Source: Roseiarcus sp963833955
GTDB taxonomy: Bacteria; Pseudomonadota; Alphaproteobacteria; Rhizobiales; Beijerinckiaceae
DNA length: 64,000 bases
Reading direction: 5' to 3'
Assembly (NCBI GenBank): GCA_963833955.1
Contig: CAWHZY010000016.1
Coordinates: 3,006 to 67,005, forward strand
The translations under genes and the position numbers were made by a program. This document shows positions 26,206-35,427 of this stretch, piece after piece. Numbering within the stretch: position 1 is the stretch's first letter; every line of letters starts with the position of its first letter. Below the pieces are notes generated by a model. It saw only the letters and a list, made by a program, of their open reading frames with translations. It was not told where the DNA came from and did not search any database.

Positions 26206-27403
26206 TCACATAGCTGGCGAACCGGCCCGCTCTTCGGCCCGTCCAGGAGTTGACTTGACGCCATAAGTCGCGCGTTCGAACTTGTCGTAGAGCTTCAATA
26301 CGATCGGGTCGGCGAACGGCAGAATCTGGGTCATGAGCACGCCACCCAGCTTCTTTTTCCGATCAATCCAGTAGTAGCTGTTGATGACGCCGGCCCAGCT
26401 CAGACTACCGGCGCTACGACCGGCAGGCGCATCTTCGGTGTTGATCAGGAATGAGAGGCCCCATTTCTGGTCCATACCAGGGAAGAAATCGATATCGTAA
26501 GAAGCTGCCGGGATGACGGACTTCAACGCGCCGGCTTGCAAGTCGCCAATGCTGTTTTCGCCCATCAGCGCAACGGTCTCTGGTTTCAATATCCGTCGCC
26601 CTTCGCGCGAGCGGCCATCGTTCAATATCATCTGGATGAAGGCGGCGTAGTCGCCGGCGGTGCCGTAAAGGCCGGCTCCGCCCATGAAGAACTCCGGCGT
26701 CTGGGTCATCATTTGATCGATCGGACGCAACGAGCCGTTAGGATCGCGCTGGTGGAGCTCAGCGAGCCGTCGCCGGCGATCGGGAGTGAGAATGAAGCCC
26801 GTATCCCGCATCCCCAGCGGCTCGAACAGGTGGTCGCGGAGATAATCTTCTAGGTTCTGATCACTCGCAGCTTCGACAAAGCGACCTACCCAGTCGATGC
26901 CGATGCCGTATTCCCAACGTTCGCCTGGATCGGCGACAAGGGGCACGTCGAGCGTTATGAGGCGAGAGTCGCAGACTCCTGGAATTCCGTTTTCCGCCAT
27001 GTAGCGACAAACATTGGCATTCCAGATGTCATATCCGAACCCCGAGGTATGCGTAAGGAGATGGCGAAGCGTGATCTCTCGCTTCGCCGGGCGGATGATC
27101 GTCTTGCCGGCCGCGTCGTAGCCCTCGAGGACCTTTGGCTTGGCAAGCGTGGGGAGGAACCGCAAGATCGGCTCATCAAGATCGGCGCGGCCTTGTTCGA
27201 CAAGCTGCATTGCCGCGGCTGCGACCAGCGCCTTGGTCATTGAAGCGTAAAAGAGCACGCTGTCGAGCGTCATCGGCTCGGCCGTAGAGAGCCCGCGCCG
27301 GCCGATTGCGTTTTCATAAAGCCGTTCGTCCGCGTTGACCGCGATCGCGATCACCCCGGGTACGGCGCCAGAGTTCGACAGCTTCACGAAGTAGCCTGTC
27401 CAT
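26206..27403 (-). CDS. Serine beta-lactamase-like hydrolase (class C / EstB type), 5' frameshift
   Basis: About 395 residues of the penicillin-binding-protein/beta-lactamase fold. The catalytic SxxK is SMTK (in LFYASMTKALVAAAAMQ); YGIGIDW follows in the second-motif position and the C-terminal half is family-like. Such proteins are often esterases or peptidases. The expected N-terminal helix MDRLLREAVE (ATG 27403) is in one frame and SGAVPGV... in the next; a single extra base around 27371-27373 separates them. Translation could instead begin at GTG 27387, losing that helix. No signal peptide is seen, so a cytoplasmic enzyme is likely. Confidence 0.8.
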
Positions 27404-27655
27404 TTTGCCGTAGTCGGCCACCCGGTCCTTCCCTTTTTGCTCCAGCTGTTCAGTCTTGCGCAGCATCCGCCGCCGACAAGGCGAACACGTCGCCGGAGGC
27501 TTCACAAGTCCCTGCAAATCAGCCGGTGGATCATACAACGTTACTCGAGCGCTCCCGTTCTTAAACGGAGCAAGCCCCTTCGTAATTGGAGTAAGCCCTC
27601 GACCGCCCTATCCGTCTAAAAGATGCTCTGGGGAGTACGAAAAAGGTCAACGCCC

Positions 27656-29020
27656 GTGAAAATCGATCACACCATCACCCCTCTCGACCTGCTGCCTGCC
27701 ATCCGGCAGCTCTGGGAGGCCTCGGGAAGCAAGATCGTTTCAATTCACCGCACGATGGACCGCAGCAAAGGATCTCCCGTTCACACGGTTGCAGGACGTT
27801 ACCAGCCGCGCGGTTGGACCGAATGGACGCAAGGGTTCGAGCTCGGCAGCGCCATTCTCCAATTCGACGCGACCGGCGAGCAGAGCTTTCTTGATTTGGG
27901 GATGGAACGGATTCGCGCGGAGATGCCGGCGCACATCACCAATTTCGGGAGCCATGATCATGGCTTCAACCAGATGAGCACATACGGGAATTTGCAAAGA
28001 CTAAACAGAGAGGGCCGCATCGATCTTCATCCAGGACAACGCGATTATGTCGACCTCGCACTGTGTTGTTCCGGCGCCGTGCAGGGACATCGATGGGCCG
28101 ATCTCGGCGGCGACGATGGCTATATCTATTCGGCCTTTGGACGCCATTCGCTGCTGGCCGATAGCTTCCGATCGGTTCGTCTCTTGGCTTTGGCGCACCA
28201 GCTTGGCGGGGTGATGAAAGTCGAGGGAGATCAGGTCATATCGTTGCTGGGCCGAGCCCTCGCTCATGCGCGTTCGACCGCTCGTTATTTGGTGTTTTAT
28301 GGCGAGGGGCGTGACATTTATGATGAGCCCGGCCGCGTTGCCCAGGAAGTTATTTTCAATCTCGAGAGGCCGGAATTTCATTCTGTCGGAGCACAACAGG
28401 GCTATTCCGGCTTTTCCACGTGGATGCGTGGTTTATCCTGGGTGATGCTAGGCTTCGCCGAGATGCTAGAATTTGTCGAGCATTGCGACGCTCGCGACTT
28501 TGAGCCGTTTGGCGGCAAGGTGGTGGTGTTGGAAGTGATGGAGCGGGCCGCTCAAGCGACGAGTGAGTTTTATATCTCCCACACTGCAACCGACGGCATT
28601 CCATATTGGGACACCGGCGCGCCGCGACTCCATGTTCTTGGCGATGTTTACGGGCGAGCGGCCGATCCATCAAACGACATTGAACCGGTTGACAGCGCGG
28701 CTGCCGTAAACGCGGCGCAAGCGCTCCTGCGTTTCGGAGCTTGGCGCCAAGCCACGGGACACGATGGGAGACGTTACCATCAGGCCGGCCTGACCGTTAC
28801 GAAGACGCTGCTCAGCAACTCCTATTTGAGCCGCGATTCTGCCCATCAAGGCCTAGTCTTGCACAGTAATTATCATCGGCCAAAGGGGTGGGATTATGTG
28901 CCGCCAAGCCGCCAAATTCCGTTTGGCGAGTCAACCATGTTTGGCGACTATCACATGCGTGAGCTCGCGCTCTATGTTCAGAGGCTGGCGGAGAACAGAC
29001 CGTATATGAAGTTCTTTTAA
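27656..29020 (+). CDS. GH88-like (alpha/alpha)6-barrel glycoside hydrolase
   Basis: About 454 residues. Segments such as ITNFGSHDHGFNQMSTYGNL, DSAAAVNAAQALLRFG and the end MFGDYHMRELALYVQRLA resemble family 88 unsaturated glucuronyl hydrolases, which remove the delta-4,5 unsaturated uronic acid from lyase products. The catalytic Asp pair cannot be placed by eye. GTG 27656 has AAAAAGG nine bases upstream; ATG 27623 is an alternative. It diverges from the hydrolase and importer C, so it may process the sugar those importers bring in. Family assignment is by resemblance. Confidence 0.72.
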   Translation: MKIDHTITPLDLLPAIRQLWEASGSKIVSIHRTMDRSKGSPVHTVAGRYQPRGWTEWTQGFELGSAILQFDATGEQSFLDLGMERIRAEMPAHITNFGSHDHGFNQMSTYGNLQRLNREGRIDLHPGQRDYVDLALCCSGAVQGHRWADLGGDDGYIYSAFGRHSLLADSFRSVRLLALAHQLGGVMKVEGDQVISLLGRALAHARSTARYLVFYGEGRDIYDEPGRVAQEVIFNLERPEFHSVGAQQGYSGFSTWMRGLSWVMLGFAEMLEFVEHCDARDFEPFGGKVVVLEVMERAAQATSEFYISHTATDGIPYWDTGAPRLHVLGDVYGRAADPSNDIEPVDSAAAVNAAQALLRFGAWRQATGHDGRRYHQAGLTVTKTLLSNSYLSRDSAHQGLVLHSNYHRPKGWDYVPPSRQIPFGESTMFGDYHMRELALYVQRLAENRPYMKFF

Positions 29021-29209
29021 GCCCGACTCTGCGAAATCTTCGTATGACAATGTCGCGAGTGCCTTTCGGTCGCGAAATGGCGGGTCGCCGATTCAGCTGA
29101 CGCCTTGTGCTGGAGGCGACGAGGATGATCGGCGACCGGCCTTGGCCCTGCGCGTGACTTAGTTCCGAAGACCAATCATTCGGAGCGCGGCCCCACGTCT
29201 ATCAAGCTC

Positions 29210-29480
29210 TCAAGTGTTTGGCGCCGCGATGATTTCGACCTCCACCAGAAAGCCGGGGTTGGATAGGCGGGTGACGCCAATCGTCGTGCTCGGCGACGGA
29301 TGCTCGCGACTCCATGGGAGCGGCAGCGTCGGATCCGAGACGGCTTTCATGAATCCGTCAACGTCGACCACATATATTCGCCGAAATACGACGTCATCCC
29401 AAGTCGCGCCTGCCGCCTTAAGTAGAACCGTCAAGCCTTAACACCCGCGCCCTTTCCGAAGTCAGTCGACGAAGCCCGTT
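29210..29480 (-). pseudogene. RidA (YjgF/UK114) family remnant
   Basis: About 70 residues match the C-terminal two thirds of RidA-like enamine/imine deaminases (LLKAAGATWDDVVFRRIYVVD, then NPGFLVEVEIIAA). Upstream the frame hits TAA, but in a neighbouring frame FGKGAGVKA would join TVLLKAAG if one base were restored near 29436. The N-terminal third is missing. The rest of 29021-29849 contains no gene I can support. Confidence 0.65.
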
Positions 29481-29849
29481 GGTGCGAGTAGCGAAACCGG
29501 CCAAATCGAAGACCCGCTCCTCGGTGAAATGCAATAGAGCTATCGACTTTCGGGCGCTCCCATACCATCAGATCAAAAATGATTTCCGACGATCCTCGCT
29601 ACCTTCTTCTACGGGTGGCGTCTTCCACGTGCCTAGGATTCGTCGCGTCCAGCAGCGCCTGAGTTTTCACGTATGTGATTTCCGTACCAGCGCATGCCGT
29701 CCTGGCTTGAATCCAATCCATCGGACGCGAAATCTCAGGGCGCAAGCTCGCATAGCGCGGTATGCTGGCAGCAGAGATGGATTGTCTCGCACCCGCTATC
29801 TCTCCGTTCGCGGCGAGGCGCTCGCGGGGAGCACGAGGGAGGTTCGGCC

Positions 29850-30242
29850 TTGAAGGTGAAAGTCTCGCGCGACAAACTCAAGTCCGCGCTACGCGACGAT
29901 CCGGAGTTCCGGGTGTTTGCGCGCTATTGGAGCGGCAGCCTTCGCTTCGACATCGGCGACGACGTCTATCTGATCAAGATCAAAGACGGCGAGGTCAGCG
30001 CGGTTGATGCGCAGGCCCCGGCGACCTCGGGCTCGGGAGACGTCGTCATCACCGCCCCCGCCGACGACTGGGCGCAGTTCTTTAAGCCGCTGCCCGACCC
30101 CTGGTATCACGAGTTCTATCCGGCGAGCGCCCATCATGGCTTTCGCCTCGGCGGCGACCCCGACTATCTCTGGCCCTATTATTACGCGATCCGTCGCTCG
30201 GGAGAGATTCTGCGGTCGCTTGCGACTGTCGAGAAGGAGTGA
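29850..30242 (+). CDS. Conserved-looking small protein of unknown function, possible SCP2-like lipid-binding fold
   Basis: A 130-residue protein from TTG 29850, with GGGAGG seven bases upstream; GTG 29856 is possible. No signal peptide. The first half (LRFDIGDDVYLIKIKDGEVSAVD) alternates like the beta-sheet of SCP2-type domains, and the second half is rich in aromatics and prolines (FFKPLPDPWYHEFYPASAHHGF). Its stop overlaps the alpha/beta hydrolase start by four bases, so the two are coupled. A small-molecule-binding helper for the hydrolase is my inference; the family is not recognised with certainty. Confidence 0.7.
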   Translation: MKVKVSRDKLKSALRDDPEFRVFARYWSGSLRFDIGDDVYLIKIKDGEVSAVDAQAPATSGSGDVVITAPADDWAQFFKPLPDPWYHEFYPASAHHGFRLGGDPDYLWPYYYAIRRSGEILRSLATVEKE

Positions 30243-31102
30243 GCGCCGTGGCGACCAAGTTCAGTCCAATTACCGGCCGCTATGTCCATCTCACTGTGCA
30301 AGGCGTCGAATATCGCGTCTATTTCGAGGAAGCCGGCAAGGGAACGCCCGTTCTGATGCAGCACACGGCGGGCAGCGACGGGCGTCAATGGCGCCACATC
30401 CTCGAAGACGAGAAACTGACGTCTGAGTTCCGTTTCATCGCCCACGATCTGCCCTATCACGGCAAGTCGCTGCCGCCGCTCGGCAAGCCCTGGTGGCGGG
30501 AGCGCTATTCGCTGTCGCAGAGCTTCGCCATCGAGTTCATCGAGGCGATGACGCAGGCGCTCGGGATTGAGAAGGCGATCTATGTCGGCTGCTCGATGGG
30601 CGGCCATCTCGCGCCCGACCTCGCGCTCGCCAAGCCTGGACTGTTTCGCGCCGTGATCGCGGTCGAAGGCGGCCTGGCGACGCACGATCCGGAGCCCTTC
30701 CTCGAGTATCTGTCGCATCCGCGCACCTCGAATGAGACGAAGGCCGGACTCATGCTGGGCCAGATGTCTCCACACAGCCCCGAACAGTTCCGTCGCGAAA
30801 CGGCCTGGGTCTACAGCCAGGGCGGCCCGCAGGTGTTCCGCGGCGACCTCGACTACTACCTCGGCGAACACGACCTCACCCACACCGCCTCGAAGATCGA
30901 CACATCGAAGACCCAGGTGCACGTGATCAGCGGCGACTACGACTGGTCCGCGACCCCCGAGCGCTCGCGTGCGCTTGCCGACGCCATCAAGGGCGCGACC
31001 TACACGCAAATGGAGGGCATGGGCCACTTCCCCATGTCGGAGCATCCCGAGGCGTTCAAGAAATATCTGACCAAGCTGCTGGCCGCGATCATGGCGAAAT
31101 AG
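30239..31102 (+). CDS. Alpha/beta hydrolase
   Basis: A 287-residue alpha/beta-hydrolase. The nucleophile elbow is GCSMGG with Ser119, the acid is probably Asp235 (SGDYDWSAT) and the base His263 (EGMGHFPMSEHP). The oxyanion-hole strand reads VLMQHTAGSDGRQW, and a cap region lies around PWWRERYSLSQ. No signal peptide, so cytoplasmic ester, lactone or C-C bond hydrolysis is likely. Coupled to the small protein upstream and followed 43 bases later by a SnoaL-like gene, suggesting a short catabolic operon. Confidence 0.85.
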   Translation: MSAVATKFSPITGRYVHLTVQGVEYRVYFEEAGKGTPVLMQHTAGSDGRQWRHILEDEKLTSEFRFIAHDLPYHGKSLPPLGKPWWRERYSLSQSFAIEFIEAMTQALGIEKAIYVGCSMGGHLAPDLALAKPGLFRAVIAVEGGLATHDPEPFLEYLSHPRTSNETKAGLMLGQMSPHSPEQFRRETAWVYSQGGPQVFRGDLDYYLGEHDLTHTASKIDTSKTQVHVISGDYDWSATPERSRALADAIKGATYTQMEGMGHFPMSEHPEAFKKYLTKLLAAIMAK

Positions 31103-31145
31103 ACCGGCAATCGTGCAGGATTCAAAAGAAACGGAGAGTCAGACC

Positions 31146-31625
31146 ATGCCGCTAACTTTGGAAGACCGCGAAGAGATTCGTGAGGTGATAGCGCGTTACG
31201 ACTTTGCGATCGATCTTGGTGATCCCGAGGCCTACGCGAATTGCTTTACGGAGGACGGCGCATTCCTGCACACCGGTGCCGGCACGCAATCCAAAATGGC
31301 GAAGAGATACGTAGGCCGGAAGGAGCTTCACGACTTCTGCAAATCCGTGTGCGATTTTGCCGAGGGGCAACTTCGTCATTGGAACAATGGCGTGCAGATT
31401 CTTGAAGGCGACGGCGAGGCAGCGACGATGCGCTCGTTCATCATTGGCTTCACCTGCGGCGTCTATCCGGTGCCAAAGATTTTTGAGACCGGAATCTATT
31501 ATGACAAATTCCGCAAGGTGAACGGCAAGTGGTACATCGAAGAGCGAAATTTTCGCTGCGATCCGCAGCCCGAACATCGTGGCCGCGTCTGGGATCCGCA
31601 GAAGTTTGCAGACGACATAAGATGA
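31146..31625 (+). CDS. SnoaL-like / NTF2-fold protein
   Basis: A 159-residue protein of the NTF2-like superfamily, SnoaL-type (LEDREEIREVIARYDFAIDLGDPEAYANCFTED at the start, a pattern typical of ring-hydroxylating small subunits, dehydratases and isomerases). The ATG has GGAGAG about eight bases upstream. Asp and Tyr residues in the first helix could be catalytic. It is the third gene of the 29850-31625 operon; together the set could act on a hydrophobic cyclic substrate, which is inference. Confidence 0.8.
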   Translation: MPLTLEDREEIREVIARYDFAIDLGDPEAYANCFTEDGAFLHTGAGTQSKMAKRYVGRKELHDFCKSVCDFAEGQLRHWNNGVQILEGDGEAATMRSFIIGFTCGVYPVPKIFETGIYYDKFRKVNGKWYIEERNFRCDPQPEHRGRVWDPQKFADDIR

Positions 31626-31858
31626 GTTTTCACAGGCGAGATAGGATGCCCGCGCGACTCAATCCGATCGTTGGCGGGCTCATAGCTCAAGGCGACATTG
31701 CCACACGCCTAGTCGGGCAATTCACGTATGTGATATTTGGAAAACCGGACCTGCCTCCATTGATGTGCTCAAGACGCTAAGGCAACTTCTCCGTCGAGGC
31801 TGATCGCGGGTATCGGACGACCGATCTCAATCGTGATGGCCGGAGGGAGCGCACTGAG

Positions 31859-33176
31859 ATGAGTTCTTTAGGATCCGGATCTCCCGGTTCGCTGACGCGG
31901 CGACGGTTTCTCGCTGGGAGCGTTGCGGCGGGCGCGGCCGCCGGTCTCGATCCTTGGGGCGCGCGCGCCGCCCCAAACCTCTCTGGCGTGACGCTCAATC
32001 TCATGGTGATCCAACCGCATGTCGTGGGCGGACGCATTGTCGCGGAGGCTTTCGAAAAGGCGACGGGCGGCAAGGTCAACGTCATCGCGGTGCCGAACGA
32101 CCAGATCCTTGAAAAGGCGACGCTCGACGTGCAGTCCGGCGCGAACGTTTATGACGTCATCGACTACTGGTACGGCTTGCTCGGCGCTCTCGCGCATGAT
32201 GGCACGATCGTCGACGTCACCGAGCGCATCGCCAAGGAGATCGAACTCGAAGGCGTTCCTGCCCGTGCTCTGGGATCCTTACACGTTGTCTGAAGGCAAG
32301 CGCTGGGGCCTGCCTTATGACGGCGACACGCATGTGCTGTTCTATAATACCGAGATTCTTGGTCGGCACGGGCTCAAGGCGCCCCAGACATGGGATGAAT
32401 ATCTCGCGACCGCCAAGACTGTCACAGAAGCGGAGAAAGGGAACGGGATTTTTGGAACGGTCATGCTCGGCCGCAAGGAGCCCTTCCAGATCGGCTGCAG
32501 CTACGCTAACCGTCTCTGCGGCTTTGGCGGCGCGTTCCTGGACGCTAACGGGAAGCCCCTCCTCGACAGCGATGTCAGTATCGCCTCGGCGCAGGCGATG
32601 CTCGACGTCGCGCCCCACGCTTTTCCGACTCCCCTCGAGACGGGCTTCGAGCAAGGCCTGCCAGCGTTCCTCTCCGGGAAGGCGGCGATGATCGAGTTCT
32701 GGACCGACCTCGGCGTCAACGCTCAGGATCCGAAAGCTTCGCAGATCGTCGACAAGTGGGACGTCACGCAAATGCCTGTTGGTGGGTCCAACACCAAACA
32801 CCGCGCATCCTTGAACGCCGGCTTCGGCTTGGGCATTTCGGCTGGCTCGAAGAATCCGGACGCCGCTTGGGAACTGGTCAAGTTCGGGTGCAGCCCTGAA
32901 ATCAATCTCAAGCAGATGGTCACGCCAGGTACTGGCATCGACCCAGTCTATATGTCGACGCTCGAGAGCGAGGACTACAAAAAGGCGGCTCCGAAGGTGC
33001 AGGCGGCGGCGCAGCAGGCCTTGAACGGGGCGCTTGTCTGGCCGACCGGCGTGCCAGCCGCGAAGATGCTTCAGGGTTGGGCGGACCAGCTCGCGCTTGT
33101 TCTCGCGAAGTCCAAGACGCCGGAGCAAGCGATGAAGGACACGCAAGCGATGTGGGTGGAGCTGCTTGGCGGATAA
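31859..33176 (+). pseudogene. Family 1 extracellular solute-binding protein (MalE-like), frameshifted
   Basis: A Tat-type leader (TRRRFLAGSVAAGAAAG) is followed by an extracellular solute-binding domain of the CUT1 class (GVTLNLMVIQPHVVGGRIVAEAFEKATGG, NVYDVIDYWYG). The frame changes once: IELEG at 32240-32254 should continue FLPVLWDPYTLSEGK, which is one base out of register, so an extra base lies near 32255. Both parts are otherwise well conserved over about 435 residues. RBS GGAGGGAG precedes ATG 31859. It heads a MalE-F-G operon for a sugar or polyol. True mutation or sequencing error cannot be told apart. Confidence 0.82.
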
Positions 33177-34094
33177 CGCGGCCGCGGACCTCGCCCGCGA
33201 TCCGCCGAGGGCTTTAATCCGCGGATCGCGGCCAGTCATTTGGCTTCTGGTGGCGCCCTTAGTGGTGGGATTGGTGATCTTCGCCATCTACCCCTTCATA
33301 GACGTCGTCGCGCTCTCATTCTCCAAGAGTAGCCTCGGCCGCCCATTTCAAAAGTGGCCTGTTGCGATGAATTATCTCATGCTCGCCCGCGACGAGACAT
33401 TTCGTGCATCGCTCGGGCGAACAGTTATTTTTGCCCTTCCGGTTCCGCTGATCGAGATGGTGCTCGGATTCTCGATCGCGCTCCTTTTGCATACAAATCT
33501 GCGCGGCGCAGGATGGATACGCGGCGTCATCCTGTTGCCCCTGATGACGCCGCCCATGATGGTCGCGACCGCCTGGAAGCTTATTCTTGCACCTGCCGGA
33601 GGCTTGCTGGATGGGATTCTTGTCAGGACTGGTCTACTCGACCAGCCAATTTCTTTCTTGGCACCATGCCCTGGGCGTTCCTTTCGGTCGCCGTCGCCGA
33701 CATCTGGCAATGGACGCCGTTCGTTGCGATCCTCTCCTATGCCGCCTTGCAAGGGCTGCCCGAAGACATTGTGGAGGCGGCGCGCGTCGATGGCGCCTCA
33801 GCCTCCAACATCCTGCGGCACATCACGCTGCCGCTGCTCGCGCCGACGCTGCTCGCGATCCTTCTTCTGCGCGTCGTTATCGCCTTCAAGCTCTTCGACC
33901 TCGTCTACGGACTGACCTTCGGTGGCCCGGGCTTCGACACGACCGTAGCGGCCTTCCAAGTCTGGCGAACGGCGCTTGCGCAATTTGATATCGGCCTCGC
34001 CTCAGCTCAAACGATCATTTTCTCCGTTCTGGTGAGCCTCATAATCCTGCCGCTCACTTGGCTCCATCGCTATAGCGAGGCCAACGCGGGATGA
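33166..34094 (+). pseudogene. Sugar ABC transporter permease (MalF-like), frameshifted
   Basis: A CUT1 permease of about 310 residues with six hydrophobic segments. The EAA loop is in the second frame (AALQGLPEDIVEAARVDGASASNILRHITLPLLAP). The first frame runs to about 33657 (LDQPISFL) and the second resumes with GTMPWAFLSVAVADIW; one base is missing near 33658-33660. It begins at TTG 33166, overlapping the end of the binding-protein gene, and touches the next permease. Confidence 0.82.
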
Positions 34095-34928
34095 TGGAAG
34101 CGCACGAATTCGAGGAAAAGGCGGCGAGGCTGGTTCGTCGCCTATTGCGGTGCGGCGCTGGTCATCGCCTTCTTCGTGCTGCCGATCGCCTTTCTCGTCT
34201 CGGTGTCGTTCAAGTCGCCCGACCAGGCCCTCTCCGGACATTTCCTGCCGGGGCGGCCAACGCTCGACAATTGGCGGGATACGTTTCAGATTATCCCGCT
34301 TGTCCGCTACCTGTTCAACTCGGTGGCGGTGGCGTTTTTCAGCGCCATTCTGACAGTCGCTTTCGCTTTCCCGGCAACCTACGCGATGGTGAGGCTGAAG
34401 ATCGGCGGCCGCTTCCTGCCGGCCTTCACGCTCGCGACTTATGTCGCGCCGCCCGTCGTCGCGCTGATACCGCTTTTTTTGCTGTTGCGGCGGGTCGGGC
34501 TGCTCAACTCGCTCACCGGCCTCGCGATCGTCAACGGCCTCGGTAACCTGCCGGTCGCCTTCTGGCTGCTATCCGGCTTCGTGCGCAGGCTGCCGCCGGA
34601 GATTGACGAGGCAGCCTGGCTGGACGGCGCCGGCCATATCACGGTTGTCTGGCGCATCATCGCGCCAATGATTGCGCCCGGCCTAGCCGCGACCGCTCTC
34701 ATCTGTGGCATTCTTGCATTCGACGAATTCCTGCTCGCTTCGTCGTTCAGCAATGACTCGTCCAGCCGCACCCTTCCGGTAGCCATCGCTCTCTTCCAAG
34801 GCGAAAGGCTCGTCAATTTCGGTCAGATGGCGGTGGCCTCACTCACCGGCATCATCCCCGTCTACTTGATTGCGCTGTTCGCCCAGCGGTGGCTTGTCGG
34901 CGGCCTGACTATGGGCGGGATCAAATAG
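34091..34928 (+). pseudogene. Sugar ABC transporter permease (MalG-like), frameshift at start codon
   Basis: A CUT1 permease of about 278 residues with the EAA loop as LPPEIDEAAWLDGAGHITVVWRIIAPMIAP and a family-like end (RWLVGGLTMGGIK). The body is in one frame, but its expected start is not. Removing one G near 34096 would give ATG AAG CGC and the N-terminus MKRTNSRKRRGWFVAYCG. As it stands, only a GTG at 34176 inside the first membrane segment is in frame, so the native protein may not be made. Confidence 0.8.
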
Positions 34929-34984
34929 CGTCGCGCGCGCTTGCTTACGCTTAGAAGGTCTTGGCCTCCAACATCACACAGGCG

Positions 34985-35115
34985 CTGTCCCTGATCGCGA
35001 GAGATGATGCAAGACTGTCTTGGCGAGCGTGCTCTTCCCGGCGCCGTTATCTCCAAAAAAACGGAATCTCGCCTCGCCGTAATGCAACGATACGCCGTTG
35101 AGCGCGATGATGGGC
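34985..35115 (-). pseudogene. Remnant of an ABC transporter ATPase around Walker A
   Basis: On the minus strand a short frame reads IIALNGVSLHYGEARFRFFGDNGAGKSTLAKTVLHHLSRSG. ALNGVSL and the P-loop GDNGAGKST are those of sugar ABC ATPases, but the frame ends shortly after and nothing else of the protein is present. It lies in the 500-bp gap after the MalG-like gene; no other gene is visible in 34929-35427. It may be all that remains of another importer in this island. Confidence 0.6.
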
Positions 35116-35427
35116 CTCTAGCGCCAGAGGAGCTTAGGCTATGGACTTCGAACGTCAGGTCCGATCTGTCTGCGGGAAGATGATGCTTGGGGGGAGGGGT
35201 CGGCATCGGGCCGCAGCCCCACCTGTTCGGCCAGCGAGGGCTTTGCTACGGACCGATTAGCGCCGTTCAGCGGAAAGCCGCCTCGACGGCCGCGAGTGCG
35301 ACGAGGCGCTCCCATTTTACATCATGGCTTGCGCTGTGGCAAAAACTAATGGGTGCGGGCGCACGTCGCGTGATGTGTCCGCATCGAAGTCAGATTCCGC
35401 TTCACCGCGCTCGGAGGTTTTAGAGCC

